From Lachnospiraceae bacterium (GTDB taxonomy: Bacteria > Bacillota > Clostridia > Lachnospirales > Lachnospiraceae), in contig JAFXQX010000014.1 in the NCBI GenBank assembly GCA_017526745.1, positions 1 through 64,000 of the forward strand: a stretch of DNA of 64,000 bases, given 5' to 3'. The first letter of the stretch is position 1, and each line of letters begins with the position of its first letter. The translations under genes and the position numbers were made by a program. Below the pieces are notes generated by a model that searched no databases, was not told the DNA's origin, and saw nothing but the letters and a program-made list of their open reading frames with translations. Below are positions 44,053 to 51,711 of the stretch, one piece after another.

Positions 44053-44790
44053 ATGTTCAAAAGAGTATTAAAGATCTCGGTATCGGTTGCTGCAGCGCTT
44101 ATCGCCTTTTTATTTACGGGTGTTGCTGCAAGGGCGGCGCTGCCTTCAACATACGATATCATAAATGATGCAAAGGCCAACATCGCATCGGCACAGGCGT
44201 CTTATGAAGCAGCCAAGGCGGATGAGGCAGCAAAGCTTGCCGTATTCAATGCGGTAAAAGCCGACCCGTCACACAGCCTGTTTGCATATGAACAGGCCTC
44301 GGCAGACTATACCAATGCCGTTAATACGTCTGCATGGTGGCTGTCCATGGTCAATAATTATAAAGCATATCTGTTCAATATCGAAGGCCGTGCACAGTTT
44401 GAGGATAAATTCGCCGAGAACAGAATGGCACTTGCTGATCTTACGAATCTCCAGTCATCCAAATATGATGCTGACGGATCCGCCAATATCGCTAACGGAA
44501 CACTTAACCAGATCATGGAAGTTGAAAAGGCGATCGCAGGATATCAGCAGCAGCTTGCCACCAGTCCTTCGGTTCAGATACAGATAGACGAACTGAACAA
44601 AAAGCTTGCTCTTCTTCGTGCGGATTACGCCGCAAAGGCAGCTGCGGCAGGCGACAATGCGGCAGCATTTGCCAATAACATCAATGTTCCGGGACTGTAC
44701 AAAAACTACAGCGTAGGTTTTGAGAACTATCAGTGGAACAGGGAATTTTTCAGGGACAAGACCGACTGGAATCCCAAGGGATATTATTAA
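44053..44790 (+). CDS. Secreted protein of unknown function
   Basis: A 245-residue protein I do not recognise. A signal peptide covers ~1-29 (Lys/Arg head, Ala/Leu/Phe core, cleavage near ARAALP). The mature part is Ala-rich and predicted largely alpha-helical; residues ~35-75 and ~150-210 have heptad-like Ala/Leu/Lys spacing, so coiled coils are likely. The tail is aromatic (YSVGFENYQWNREFF ... WNPKGYY). AAAGGGGGACAGG precedes ATG 44053. It has its own promoter and a strong terminator, so it is a single-gene transcript set between ilvA and ylxM. Confidence 0.75.
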   Translation: MFKRVLKISVSVAAALIAFLFTGVAARAALPSTYDIINDAKANIASAQASYEAAKADEAAKLAVFNAVKADPSHSLFAYEQASADYTNAVNTSAWWLSMVNNYKAYLFNIEGRAQFEDKFAENRMALADLTNLQSSKYDADGSANIANGTLNQIMEVEKAIAGYQQQLATSPSVQIQIDELNKKLALLRADYAAKAAAAGDNAAAFANNINVPGLYKNYSVGFENYQWNREFFRDKTDWNPKGYY

Positions 44791-44824
44791 ATACAGTTGA
44801 TCTTTCTGCTTTGCGAGAAAATCC

Positions 44825-44862
44825 AAGGGCTGTCAAGATATTTTACTTGACAGCCCTTTTTT
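44825..44862 (+). terminator. Strong intrinsic terminator overlapping the next promoter
   Basis: An 11-bp perfect stem (44827-44837 with 44846-44856), extended by two A-T pairs, has an 8-nt loop and is followed by TTTTTTATT. Its right arm contains TTGACA (44847-44852), the -35 box of the following promoter. Confidence 0.92.
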
Positions 44863-44875
44863 ATTGCTGTAATAT
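44847..44875 (+). promoter_or_regulatory. Candidate promoter of ylxM-ffh embedded in the terminator
   Basis: TTGACA (44847-44852) lies in the right arm of the terminator stem, and TAATAT (44870-44875) follows after 17 nt. Transcription would begin near 44882, only ~4 nt before ATG 44886. Confidence 0.5.
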
Positions 44876-44885
44876 AGCGAATGTT

Positions 44886-45203
44886 ATGGATGACATCGTC
44901 AGGAAAAACATGCTCTATGATTTTTACGGTGAACTTCTTACGGATCATCAGAAGGTCATTTATGAGGATGCTGTCTATAATGACTGTTCGCTGTCGGAGC
45001 TTGCGGCACAGTACAAGATCTCCAGGCAGGGCGTGCATGATCTGCTCCGCCGCTGTGACAGGATACTTGAGGGATATGAGGACAAGCTCCATCTTGTGGA
45101 GCGGTTTTCGGTATTAAAGGAAAAGGCTTCCCTTATCGAGAAAATGTCGGATGACGAAAAGGTCAGGGAGCTTGCGCGGGAAATCATAGAATATGGCATT
45201 TGA
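44886..45203 (+). CDS. ylxM: YlxM-type DNA-binding helix-turn-helix protein
   Basis: A 105-residue protein of the YlxM/p13 family (DFYGELLTDHQKVIYEDAV, then HTH SLSELAAQYKISRQGVHDLL). The family sits next to ffh and is thought to help SRP function or its regulation. ATG 44886 fits the family's usual N-terminal length; no SD precedes it. ATG 44910 has AGGA nearby but would shorten the conserved N-terminus. Its 3' end overlaps ffh by 11 nt. Confidence 0.85.
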   Translation: MDDIVRKNMLYDFYGELLTDHQKVIYEDAVYNDCSLSELAAQYKISRQGVHDLLRRCDRILEGYEDKLHLVERFSVLKEKASLIEKMSDDEKVRELAREIIEYGI

Positions 45204-46545
45204 GAGTCTTACCGATAAACTTCAGAATGTTTTCAAGAACCTTCGCGGCAAGGGACGGCTTACGGAACTTGATGTAAAGACTGCAATGCGCGAGGTCAAG
45301 ATGGCGCTTCTTGAAGCGGATGTTAACTTCAAGGTTGTCAAACAGTTCGTCAAAAGTGTCGAAGAGCGTGCGGTAGGCTCGGATGTACTTAACGGTCTTA
45401 ATCCCGGCCAGATGGTCATCAAGATAGTAAATGAAGAGATGACCGCACTTATGGGAAGCGAGGTTACCGACCTCGAACTTGAGGGCGGAAAGAACAAGAC
45501 CGTTATCATGATGTGCGGACTGCAGGGCTCGGGTAAAACGACCACGGCTGCCAAACTGGCACAGCGTCTTTCAAAAAAGGGGAAAAAGACCCTCCTTGTT
45601 GCCTGCGACGTATACAGGCCTGCCGCTTTTGAGCAGCTTAAGGTTAATGCCGAAAAGGTATCGGCTGATTTCTTCGGGATCGAGAATGAGAAGGATCCGG
45701 TAAAGATCGCATCACAGTCCCTCAAAGCCGCTGACGAGAACGGTGACAACGTTGTGATACTCGATACAGCCGGACGTCTTCAGATAGACGATGTTCTGAT
45801 GGATGAACTCGTTCGTATAGAGAATGCGGTGACTGTCAATAAAACGCTTCTTGTCGTTGATGCCATGACCGGTCAGGAAGCCGTAAACGTATCACAGACA
45901 TTCAATGATAAGATCGGTATCGACGGTGTGGTCCTGTCCAAGATGGACGGTGATGCACGTGGCGGTGCGGCGCTTTCGGTAAAGGCTGTTACGGGAAAGC
46001 CCATATTGTTTGTAGGTATGGGCGAAAAGCTTGATGCCCTTGAGCCCTTTTATCCCGACAGAATGGCGTCGAGGATACTCGGGATGGGTGATGTGCTCAC
46101 CCTTATCGACAAAGCTGCCGAACAGATAGATGCGGCCAAGGAAAAGGAGATGTCCGCAAAGCTCAAAAAGGGCAAGTTCGATTTTGACGATTACCTTGAG
46201 AGCATGAACCAGATGAAAAAGATGGGCGGCCTTACATCGGTCATGTCCATGCTTCCCGGTATGGGAAACATGTTTCCGGGCGGAGCCAAAATGGGAGATC
46301 TTGCCGGGCAGATAGACGAGAAGAAGATGAATATGACGGAGGCCATAGTTTTATCCATGACCAAAGCAGAACGCAGCAATCCGGACCTTCTCAATCCTTC
46401 AAGAAAGCACAGGATCGCAAAAGGAGCCGGTGTTGATATCGCCGAGGTGAACAGGCTCGTCAAACAGTTCAAGGAAGCGCAGAAGATGATGAAGCGCCTT
46501 CCGCAGATGATGGGAAAACGGGGACGGATGAGATTCCCTTTCTAA
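45193..46545 (+). CDS. ffh: Signal recognition particle protein Ffh
   Basis: A 450-residue SRP54 GTPase. The N domain is ~1-90, and the G domain has GLQGSGKTTTAAKL, DTAGRLQ and SKMDGDARGGAA. The Met-rich M domain starts at ~325 (MNQMKKMGGLTSVMSMLPGMG) and binds signal sequences and 4.5S RNA. The C-terminal GKRGRMRFPF is as expected. It overlaps ylxM and works with FtsY, encoded upstream. Confidence 0.96.
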   Translation: MAFESLTDKLQNVFKNLRGKGRLTELDVKTAMREVKMALLEADVNFKVVKQFVKSVEERAVGSDVLNGLNPGQMVIKIVNEEMTALMGSEVTDLELEGGKNKTVIMMCGLQGSGKTTTAAKLAQRLSKKGKKTLLVACDVYRPAAFEQLKVNAEKVSADFFGIENEKDPVKIASQSLKAADENGDNVVILDTAGRLQIDDVLMDELVRIENAVTVNKTLLVVDAMTGQEAVNVSQTFNDKIGIDGVVLSKMDGDARGGAALSVKAVTGKPILFVGMGEKLDALEPFYPDRMASRILGMGDVLTLIDKAAEQIDAAKEKEMSAKLKKGKFDFDDYLESMNQMKKMGGLTSVMSMLPGMGNMFPGGAKMGDLAGQIDEKKMNMTEAIVLSMTKAERSNPDLLNPSRKHRIAKGAGVDIAEVNRLVKQFKEAQKMMKRLPQMMGKRGRMRFPF

Positions 46546-46617
46546 AGTGCGGTATACCATTTCCCTTAAGGGATATTGATATATAGAAACAGATTAATCA
46601 TTCAGGAGGAAAATGAA

Positions 46618-46863
46618 ATGGCAGTAAAGATCAGACTCAGGAGAATGGGACAGAAGAAGGCACCTTATTACAGGATCGTTGTAGCGGATTCAAGGAGCCC
46701 TCGTGACGGAAGATGTATCGAAGAGATCGGAACATATGATCCCAACAATGACCCGAGCACATACAAGATCGACGAGGAAAAGGCTAAGGAATGGCTTGCA
46801 AAGGGTGCACAGCCCACAGAAGTCGTTGGTAAGCTTTTCAAACTTGCCGGAATCGAGAAGTAA
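46618..46863 (+). CDS. rpsP: 30S ribosomal protein S16
   Basis: An 81-residue bS16 ([29 protein letters not shown]). AGGAGG at 46604-46609 sets ATG 46618; the longer in-frame frame upstream is not used. A 72-nt gap after ffh contains TTCCCTTAAGGGA (a small palindrome) and AT-rich sequence that could hold a weak promoter. Confidence 0.96.
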   Translation: MAVKIRLRRMGQKKAPYYRIVVADSRSPRDGRCIEEIGTYDPNNDPSTYKIDEEKAKEWLAKGAQPTEVVGKLFKLAGIEK

Positions 46864-46888
46864 TCACCGGGACAATTGGAGGAATGAT

Positions 46889-47119
46889 ATGAAAGAACTT
46901 GTGGAGGTTATCGCAAAATCACTGGTCGACAATCCCGACCAGGTTTCGGTGACCGAAAAAGAAGATTCCAGATCCATCGTGATCGAGCTTAAAGTCGCTC
47001 CCCAGGATATGGGCAAGGTGATCGGCAAGCAGGGCAGGATCGCGAAGGCAATCCGTGGTGTGGTAAAGGCCGCATCTGCCGATCTGCCCAAGAAAGTTTT
47101 GGTAGATATAGTACAGTGA
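46889..47119 (+). CDS. khpA: KH-domain RNA-binding protein KhpA (YlqC)
   Basis: A 76-residue single-KH protein. The RNA-binding GxxG loop is GKQG in MGKVIGKQGRIAKAIRG. GGAGG at 46878-46882 fixes ATG 46889. KhpA pairs with KhpB (Jag) in Firmicutes to control cell division and sRNA-based regulation. Its stop overlaps the rimM GTG. Confidence 0.92.
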   Translation: MKELVEVIAKSLVDNPDQVSVTEKEDSRSIVIELKVAPQDMGKVIGKQGRIAKAIRGVVKAASADLPKKVLVDIVQ

Positions 47120-47628
47120 ACCGCGAAGAACTGCTCCAGATAGGCGTTATCACCAAAACGCACGGGATCCGCGGGGAAGTGACCGTATTTCCGATGACCG
47201 ATGATGTCAGAAGGTTCAAGAAACTGAAGAGAACGATACTCGATACGGGTTCGGACCTGCTTGAACTTGAATGTGAATCGGCAAAGTTTTTTAAAAAGTA
47301 CGTAATACTTAAGTTTAAAGACCATGACACCATCGAGTCCATACAGCCTTACGTAAAAAAAGGCCTGTTCGTCACAAGGGCCGATGCCGTAAAAACTGGT
47401 AAGGACGAGTACTTTATTGCCGATCTTATCGGCTGTACCGCTACGGATGAAGCAAAGCAGGTGTCCGGTACAATAACGGAAGTTATTCAAACCGGAGCCA
47501 ACGATGTTTACGTTATCGATACCGGTAACGGACAGCTTCTTCTTCCGGCGATCAAGCAGTGCGTTCTTGATGTCGATATCGAATCACATACGGTAAAGAT
47601 ACATATTCTGGACGGTCTTATGGACTAA
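47116..47628 (+). CDS. rimM: Ribosome maturation factor RimM
   Basis: A 170-residue two-domain protein: N-terminal RimM domain (IGVITKTHGIRGEVTV) and C-terminal PRC-barrel (EYFIADLIGCTA ... NDVYVIDTGNGQLLLPAI). It assists maturation of the 30S head near S19. It starts with GTG 47116 in a GTGA overlap with khpA. Confidence 0.93.
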   Translation: MNREELLQIGVITKTHGIRGEVTVFPMTDDVRRFKKLKRTILDTGSDLLELECESAKFFKKYVILKFKDHDTIESIQPYVKKGLFVTRADAVKTGKDEYFIADLIGCTATDEAKQVSGTITEVIQTGANDVYVIDTGNGQLLLPAIKQCVLDVDIESHTVKIHILDGLMD

Positions 47629-47639
47629 ATGGTATCAGA

Positions 47640-48365
47640 ATGAATTTTCATATTATGACGCTGTTCCCTGACATGGTAAAAGGCGGGCTGTCCGGCAGTA
47701 TCATAGGCAGAGCCGAATCAGCGGGGCTGATCAGTGTTGAAGCGGTAAATATCCGCGATTTTGCCTTTAACAAGCATAATAAAGTGGATGATTACACATA
47801 CGGCGGCGGGGCCGGAATGCTGATGCAGGCCGAGCCCGTATATCTGTGCTACGAGGATATCGTAAAAGATATAGCCGCCCGTAAGAGCATTTCGGCAGAC
47901 GAAGCAAAGCCGAGGGTCATATACCTTACTCCTCAGGGAAAGCTGTTTGACCAGAAGATGGCGGCCGAATTTTCCGAAGAAGAAGATCTCATCCTCTTAT
48001 GCGGGCATTATGAGGGGATCGATGAACGCGTGCTTGATGAGATAGTAACGGATCACGTATCTGTCGGTGATTTTGTCTTAACCGGCGGAGAGATCCCCGC
48101 CATGATCGTTGTTGATGCGGTATCTCGTCTAGTTCCGGGTGTTTTGTCGAATTCGGACTCTCCGGAATACGAATCGTTCTCGGACGGTCTTCTGGAGTAT
48201 CCGCAGTATACAAGACCCGAAGTATGGCATGATATGCCGGTTCCGGCCGTTCTTATCTCGGGAGATCATGCCAAGGTCGACAGATGGCGTCATGAGATGT
48301 CGCTTGAAAGAACGAAAGAAAGGCGGCCGGATCTGTACGAGCGGTACATGGATCGTACAGAATGA
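47640..48365 (+). CDS. trmD: tRNA (guanine-N1)-methyltransferase TrmD
   Basis: A 241-residue SPOUT methyltransferase for m1G37 in tRNA. The knot motifs are LLCGHYEGIDERV and VGDFVLTGGEIPAMIVVDAVSRL; YGGGAGMLMQAEP and the YTRPEVW motif also match. The length is normal. It follows rimM by 11 nt; a promoter for rplS follows. Confidence 0.95.
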   Translation: MNFHIMTLFPDMVKGGLSGSIIGRAESAGLISVEAVNIRDFAFNKHNKVDDYTYGGGAGMLMQAEPVYLCYEDIVKDIAARKSISADEAKPRVIYLTPQGKLFDQKMAAEFSEEEDLILLCGHYEGIDERVLDEIVTDHVSVGDFVLTGGEIPAMIVVDAVSRLVPGVLSNSDSPEYESFSDGLLEYPQYTRPEVWHDMPVPAVLISGDHAKVDRWRHEMSLERTKERRPDLYERYMDRTE

Positions 48366-48380
48366 ATCGTGCTAAATGAC

Positions 48381-48409
48381 TTGCAATTGTGCAGGTCGTA
48401 TGGTAATAT
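48381..48409 (+). promoter_or_regulatory. Promoter of rplS
   Basis: TTGCAA (48381-48386) and TAATAT (48404-48409) are 17 nt apart, giving a ~70-nt leader before rplS. Confidence 0.5.
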
Positions 48410-48483
48410 ACAAAAGTTGCAGAAAAAGACGGTCCTCTGCCTGAGATCAGTTAAGAACGTCCGGAGTCATTAGGAGGAAAAAA
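48410..48483 (+). promoter_or_regulatory. Structured leader of rplS, candidate L19 autoregulatory element
   Basis: The ~70-nt leader contains pairing options GCAGA/TCTGC (around 48419-48440) and GACGGTCC with GGAC/GTCC segments near 48466-48475, in a position where Firmicutes carry the L19 leader that mediates feedback by L19. I could not test the fold, so this rests mostly on position. Confidence 0.3.
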
Positions 48484-48831
48484 ATGAACGACATTATCAA
48501 AGAGATCGAGCAGGAGCAGCTCAAGGAAAACGTATCGGAATTTGCGATAGGTGATACTGTCAAGGTTTACGGTAAGATCAAGGAAGGAAACCGTGAGAGG
48601 ATCCAGGTTTTTGAAGGCACTGTTATAAAGCGCCAGGGCGGATCGAACCGTGAAACATTTACTGTCAGAAAGAATTCTAACGGTGTGGGAGTCGAGAAGA
48701 CATGGCCTCTTCATTCTCCCAATGTTGAGAAGATAGAAGTTGTAAGACGCGGTAAAGTCCGCAGGGCAAAGCTGTTCTATCTCAGACAGCGTTCGGGTAA
48801 GAGCGCCAAAGTCAAAGAGCTTATCCGGTAA
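48484..48831 (+). CDS. rplS: 50S ribosomal protein L19
   Basis: A 115-residue bL19 ([42 protein letters not shown]). AGGAGG lies 8 nt before ATG 48484. It has its own promoter and terminator. Confidence 0.97.
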   Translation: MNDIIKEIEQEQLKENVSEFAIGDTVKVYGKIKEGNRERIQVFEGTVIKRQGGSNRETFTVRKNSNGVGVEKTWPLHSPNVEKIEVVRRGKVRRAKLFYLRQRSGKSAKVKELIR

Positions 48832-48841
48832 GAAATGTTAT

Positions 48842-48874
48842 AAGAGCACTTGCTTTATGCAAGTGCTTTTTTTA
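48842..48874 (+). terminator. Intrinsic terminator of rplS
   Basis: AGCACTTGC (48845-48853) pairs with GCAAGTGCT (48859-48867) around TTTAT and is followed by seven T residues. Confidence 0.92.
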
Positions 48875-48892
48875 TTAATTTTATCGATAAAG

Positions 48893-48903
48893 TATAGTAT
48901 AAT
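48893..48903 (+). promoter_or_regulatory. -10 region immediately before lepB
   Basis: TATAGT (48893-48898) and TATAAT (48898-48903) overlap and end exactly at the first ATG of lepB (48904). No -35 near consensus and no Shine-Dalgarno is visible between the rplS terminator and the gene. Confidence 0.45.
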
Positions 48904-49506
48904 ATGCCTATGATGCCAAGAAGAAGAACAGGCGGTCCGTCGCTTTCCTACATCAACCGCGAGAGAAAGATAAACATAAACATACTCTATCAGGTACTTC
49001 AGTGGGTTTTCCTTGTATTTATTGCCGTATTCATGGGAGCGGCTCTGGTATTTGCTTTCGGGATAAGAACAAGCGTGGTCGGTGAATCAATGGAACCTGC
49101 CCTGTCAAACGGCCAGGAGGTCCTTATAAACAAGATCGCATATCAGTTTTCGGCACCCCGTCAGGGTGACGTTATAGTATTTCGCCCCAACGGCAATGAA
49201 AACGCCCATCTGTCGGTTAAAAGGGTAGTAGCGACTCCCGGTGATACGGTTCAGATCGTTCAGGGAAAGGTCGTGATCAACGGGGCGGTGTATACAAAAG
49301 ATAAGGCAGAAGATACGAGGGATCCCGGAGTAGCCGCATCGGCGATCGTGCTCGGGGCGGACGAATACTTCGTCCTTGGCGACAACAGGCGCAATTCCGA
49401 GGACTCCCGCAGCGCCAATATCGGAAATATCAGCAGGGGAATGATCGAGGGAAAAGCCTGGTATCATTTAAAGGGGAAGCACTCCCAGGCCGGGAGGATC
49501 GAATGA
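48904..49506 (+). CDS. lepB: Signal peptidase I (first copy)
   Basis: A 200-residue type I signal peptidase. An N-terminal membrane segment spans ~27-52; the catalytic Ser lies in GESMEPAL and the Lys in KRVVATPGD, with the box GDNRRNSEDSR near the C-terminus. It cleaves signal peptides such as those of the secreted proteins at 0.9-7.6 kb and 44 kb. ATGs at 48904, 48910 and 48913 are in frame; none has an SD, and TATAAT abuts the first, so translation may start at 48910 or 48913. Its stop overlaps rbgA. Confidence 0.9.
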   Translation: MPMMPRRRTGGPSLSYINRERKININILYQVLQWVFLVFIAVFMGAALVFAFGIRTSVVGESMEPALSNGQEVLINKIAYQFSAPRQGDVIVFRPNGNENAHLSVKRVVATPGDTVQIVQGKVVINGAVYTKDKAEDTRDPGVAASAIVLGADEYFVLGDNRRNSEDSRSANIGNISRGMIEGKAWYHLKGKHSQAGRIE

Positions 49507-50348
49507 TGAACGTTTCGTGGTATCCCGGTCATATGACAAAAGCTAAACGGATGATGCAGGAAGATATAAAGATCATCGATCTTGTCATCGAACTTCTTGA
49601 TGCCAGGATACCCATATCTTCCAGGAATCCCGACATAGATGAACTTGCCAGGGGAAAATCACGTCTTGTTATCCTGAACAAATCCGACCTGTCAGATCCC
49701 GGTGAAAACGAACGCTGGATCCGTTATTTTACAGATAAGGGTATTGTTACGGTCCTTATCGATTCCAAGAGAAGCAAAGGATTTTCACAGATCAGCCGTT
49801 CCATAGAGGAAGCCTGCAAGGCCAAGATCGAAAGGGACAAAAAGAGAGGTATCATCGGCCGGCCCGTTAGAGCCATGGTCGTAGGCATTCCCAATGTGGG
49901 AAAATCAACGTTCATCAACTCACTGTGCAGAAGAGCCAGTACCAAGACGGGGAACAAACCCGGTGTGACAAAAGGAAAACAGTGGATCAGGCTCAATAAG
50001 AATGTCGAGCTTCTTGATACTCCGGGCATCCTGTGGCCGAAGTTTGAAAGCGAGCAGACCGGGCTTCATCTGGCAATTATAGGTTCGATCAACGATGAGA
50101 TACTTGATGAAACAGAACTTTCGATAAAGTTTATCGAATGGCTCACCAACAGCCATCCGGGCGCCCTTCATAAGAGATACGATATAAATGAAGATGAAGA
50201 AACATATGTTATACTTCAGGATATCGCAAGGAAAAGAGGGTGCATCAAAAAAGGAAACGAACCGGATCATGAAAAAGCCGCCAAGATAGTGCTTGATGAT
50301 TTCCGTTCGGGACAGCTTGGTAACATAACACTTGAAATTCCTTCGTGA
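49503..50348 (+). CDS. rbgA: Ribosome biogenesis GTPase RbgA (YlqF)
   Basis: A 281-residue circularly permuted GTPase: G4 NKSDL (~59-63) precedes G1 GIPNVGKSTF (~127-136) and G3 DTPG. The N-terminal WYPGHMTKAKR is the family mark. It is needed for late assembly of the 50S subunit. It overlaps lepB by 4 nt and is followed closely by a second lepB. Confidence 0.95.
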   Translation: MMNVSWYPGHMTKAKRMMQEDIKIIDLVIELLDARIPISSRNPDIDELARGKSRLVILNKSDLSDPGENERWIRYFTDKGIVTVLIDSKRSKGFSQISRSIEEACKAKIERDKKRGIIGRPVRAMVVGIPNVGKSTFINSLCRRASTKTGNKPGVTKGKQWIRLNKNVELLDTPGILWPKFESEQTGLHLAIIGSINDEILDETELSIKFIEWLTNSHPGALHKRYDINEDEETYVILQDIARKRGCIKKGNEPDHEKAAKIVLDDFRSGQLGNITLEIPS

Positions 50349-50357
50349 GGTTGCATC

Positions 50358-50918
50358 TTGGCTAAGAAAGGAAAAAAAAGATCGGGAAAAAGATCGGGTG
50401 GTATTCTACGCTCGGTCATAGATATTGGAGTTTTTATCCTATGCGTTCTGGTGATAGCATTAGTTATGTCAAGATTTGTCACAGAGCGTATCAAGGTAAG
50501 GAATCACTCCATGGAGCATACTCTTGACGAGGGAGACAGCGTACTTATCGATAAACTGTCATACAGGTTCTCGGAACCCGAAAGGTTTGATATCATCGTA
50601 TTTCGTCAAAAAGGGACCGGGGAAGAGCTTGTAAAGAGGATAATCGCCCTTCCGTCGGAAACGGTTCAGATCAAGGACGGGAAGATATTTATCGACGGGG
50701 AGGAGATAAGCGATATCGAGGGAGTCGATCTTCCGGAGGATCCCGGCATTGCCGCTTTGCCGGTAAGACTGTCAGTCGGCGAGTATTTTGTTCTTGGTGA
50801 TAACAGAAAAGAGAGTATCGATTCCAGGTATGAGCAGGTCGGTCTTGTGACCTCAACAAGAATAACAGGCAGAGTTTTTATGCGTCTGTTTCCCCTGTCC
50901 AGGTTAAAGATCTTCTAA
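50358..50918 (+). CDS. lepB: Signal peptidase I (second copy)
   Basis: A 186-residue paralogue of the first lepB. A Lys/Arg-rich head is followed by a TM segment (~18-40); catalytic Ser in RNHSMEHTL, Lys in KRIIALPSE, box GDNRKESIDSR. It starts with TTG 50358; GTGAGG lies 7 nt upstream. Two signal peptidases flanking rbgA suggest tandem duplication with divergence (they differ clearly in the N-terminus), perhaps to handle different cargo. Confidence 0.9.
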   Translation: MAKKGKKRSGKRSGGILRSVIDIGVFILCVLVIALVMSRFVTERIKVRNHSMEHTLDEGDSVLIDKLSYRFSEPERFDIIVFRQKGTGEELVKRIIALPSETVQIKDGKIFIDGEEISDIEGVDLPEDPGIAALPVRLSVGEYFVLGDNRKESIDSRYEQVGLVTSTRITGRVFMRLFPLSRLKIF

Positions 50919-50940
50919 CGGGATCGGGTGATATATAACA

Positions 50941-51699
50941 ATGGCCGAAAGTATTTCAAAAATTAAATCAGAATTTAATAATCTTAAAGATGGTGAATAT
51001 AACAGCTTTATCGACAAGTACTCAAATGATGATAGAAGCGGTGTTATTCAATTAGTCACACGGGCTCACAAGTGTGTGGATAAGTATGAGGAAGAGATAA
51101 AAAGAACGGAACGTATGTTATCGTTCGAGAGGGAATACAGTAGTTATCAAATGATCTGCGGAATAGATGAAGCCGGCCGCGGACCCCTGGCCGGTCCGGT
51201 TGTTGCCGGAGCCGTTATTCTTCCGAAGGATGATACGATCCTGTATCTGAACGATTCAAAACAGTTGTCATCTTCAAAAAGAGAAGAGCTTTATGATGTT
51301 ATAAAAAGCCGTGCGACGGCCTCTGCAACAGGTATTGTCAGCCATGAAAGGATAGATGAGATAAATATCCTTAACGCCACCTATGAGGCTATGCGTCTGG
51401 CCATAAGGAATCTTGGCGTTTTACCCGATATATTATTAAATGATGCTGTTGTAATACCGCAGGTGGATATCAAACAGGTCCCTATCATTAAGGGTGATGC
51501 CAAGAGCTGTTCAATCGCGGCTGCGAGCATAATCGCAAAAGTGGAGAGGGACCGTATCATGGAAGAGATGGACAGACTCTATCCCATGTACGGGTTTGCC
51601 GATAATAAAGGATACGGATCCGCCAAGCATATCGAGGCGATAAAAAGACTGGGCCCCTGTCCCATCCACAGGAGAAGTTTTATCAAAAATTTCATATAG
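50941..51699 (+). CDS. rnhB: Ribonuclease HII
   Basis: A 252-residue RNase HII that removes ribonucleotides from DNA. The catalytic block GIDEAGRGPLAGPVVAGA gives the Asp-Glu pair, with further acidic residues at LNDSKQLS and KGDAKSCSIAAASIIAKV. An extra ~70-residue helical N-terminal region precedes the domain, as in other long Firmicutes forms. The neighbours rbgA and ylqG/ylqH match the Bacillus order. Confidence 0.94.
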   Translation: MAESISKIKSEFNNLKDGEYNSFIDKYSNDDRSGVIQLVTRAHKCVDKYEEEIKRTERMLSFEREYSSYQMICGIDEAGRGPLAGPVVAGAVILPKDDTILYLNDSKQLSSSKREELYDVIKSRATASATGIVSHERIDEINILNATYEAMRLAIRNLGVLPDILLNDAVVIPQVDIKQVPIIKGDAKSCSIAAASIIAKVERDRIMEEMDRLYPMYGFADNKGYGSAKHIEAIKRLGPCPIHRRSFIKNFI

Positions 51700-51711
51700 A
51701 ACGGACATAAT

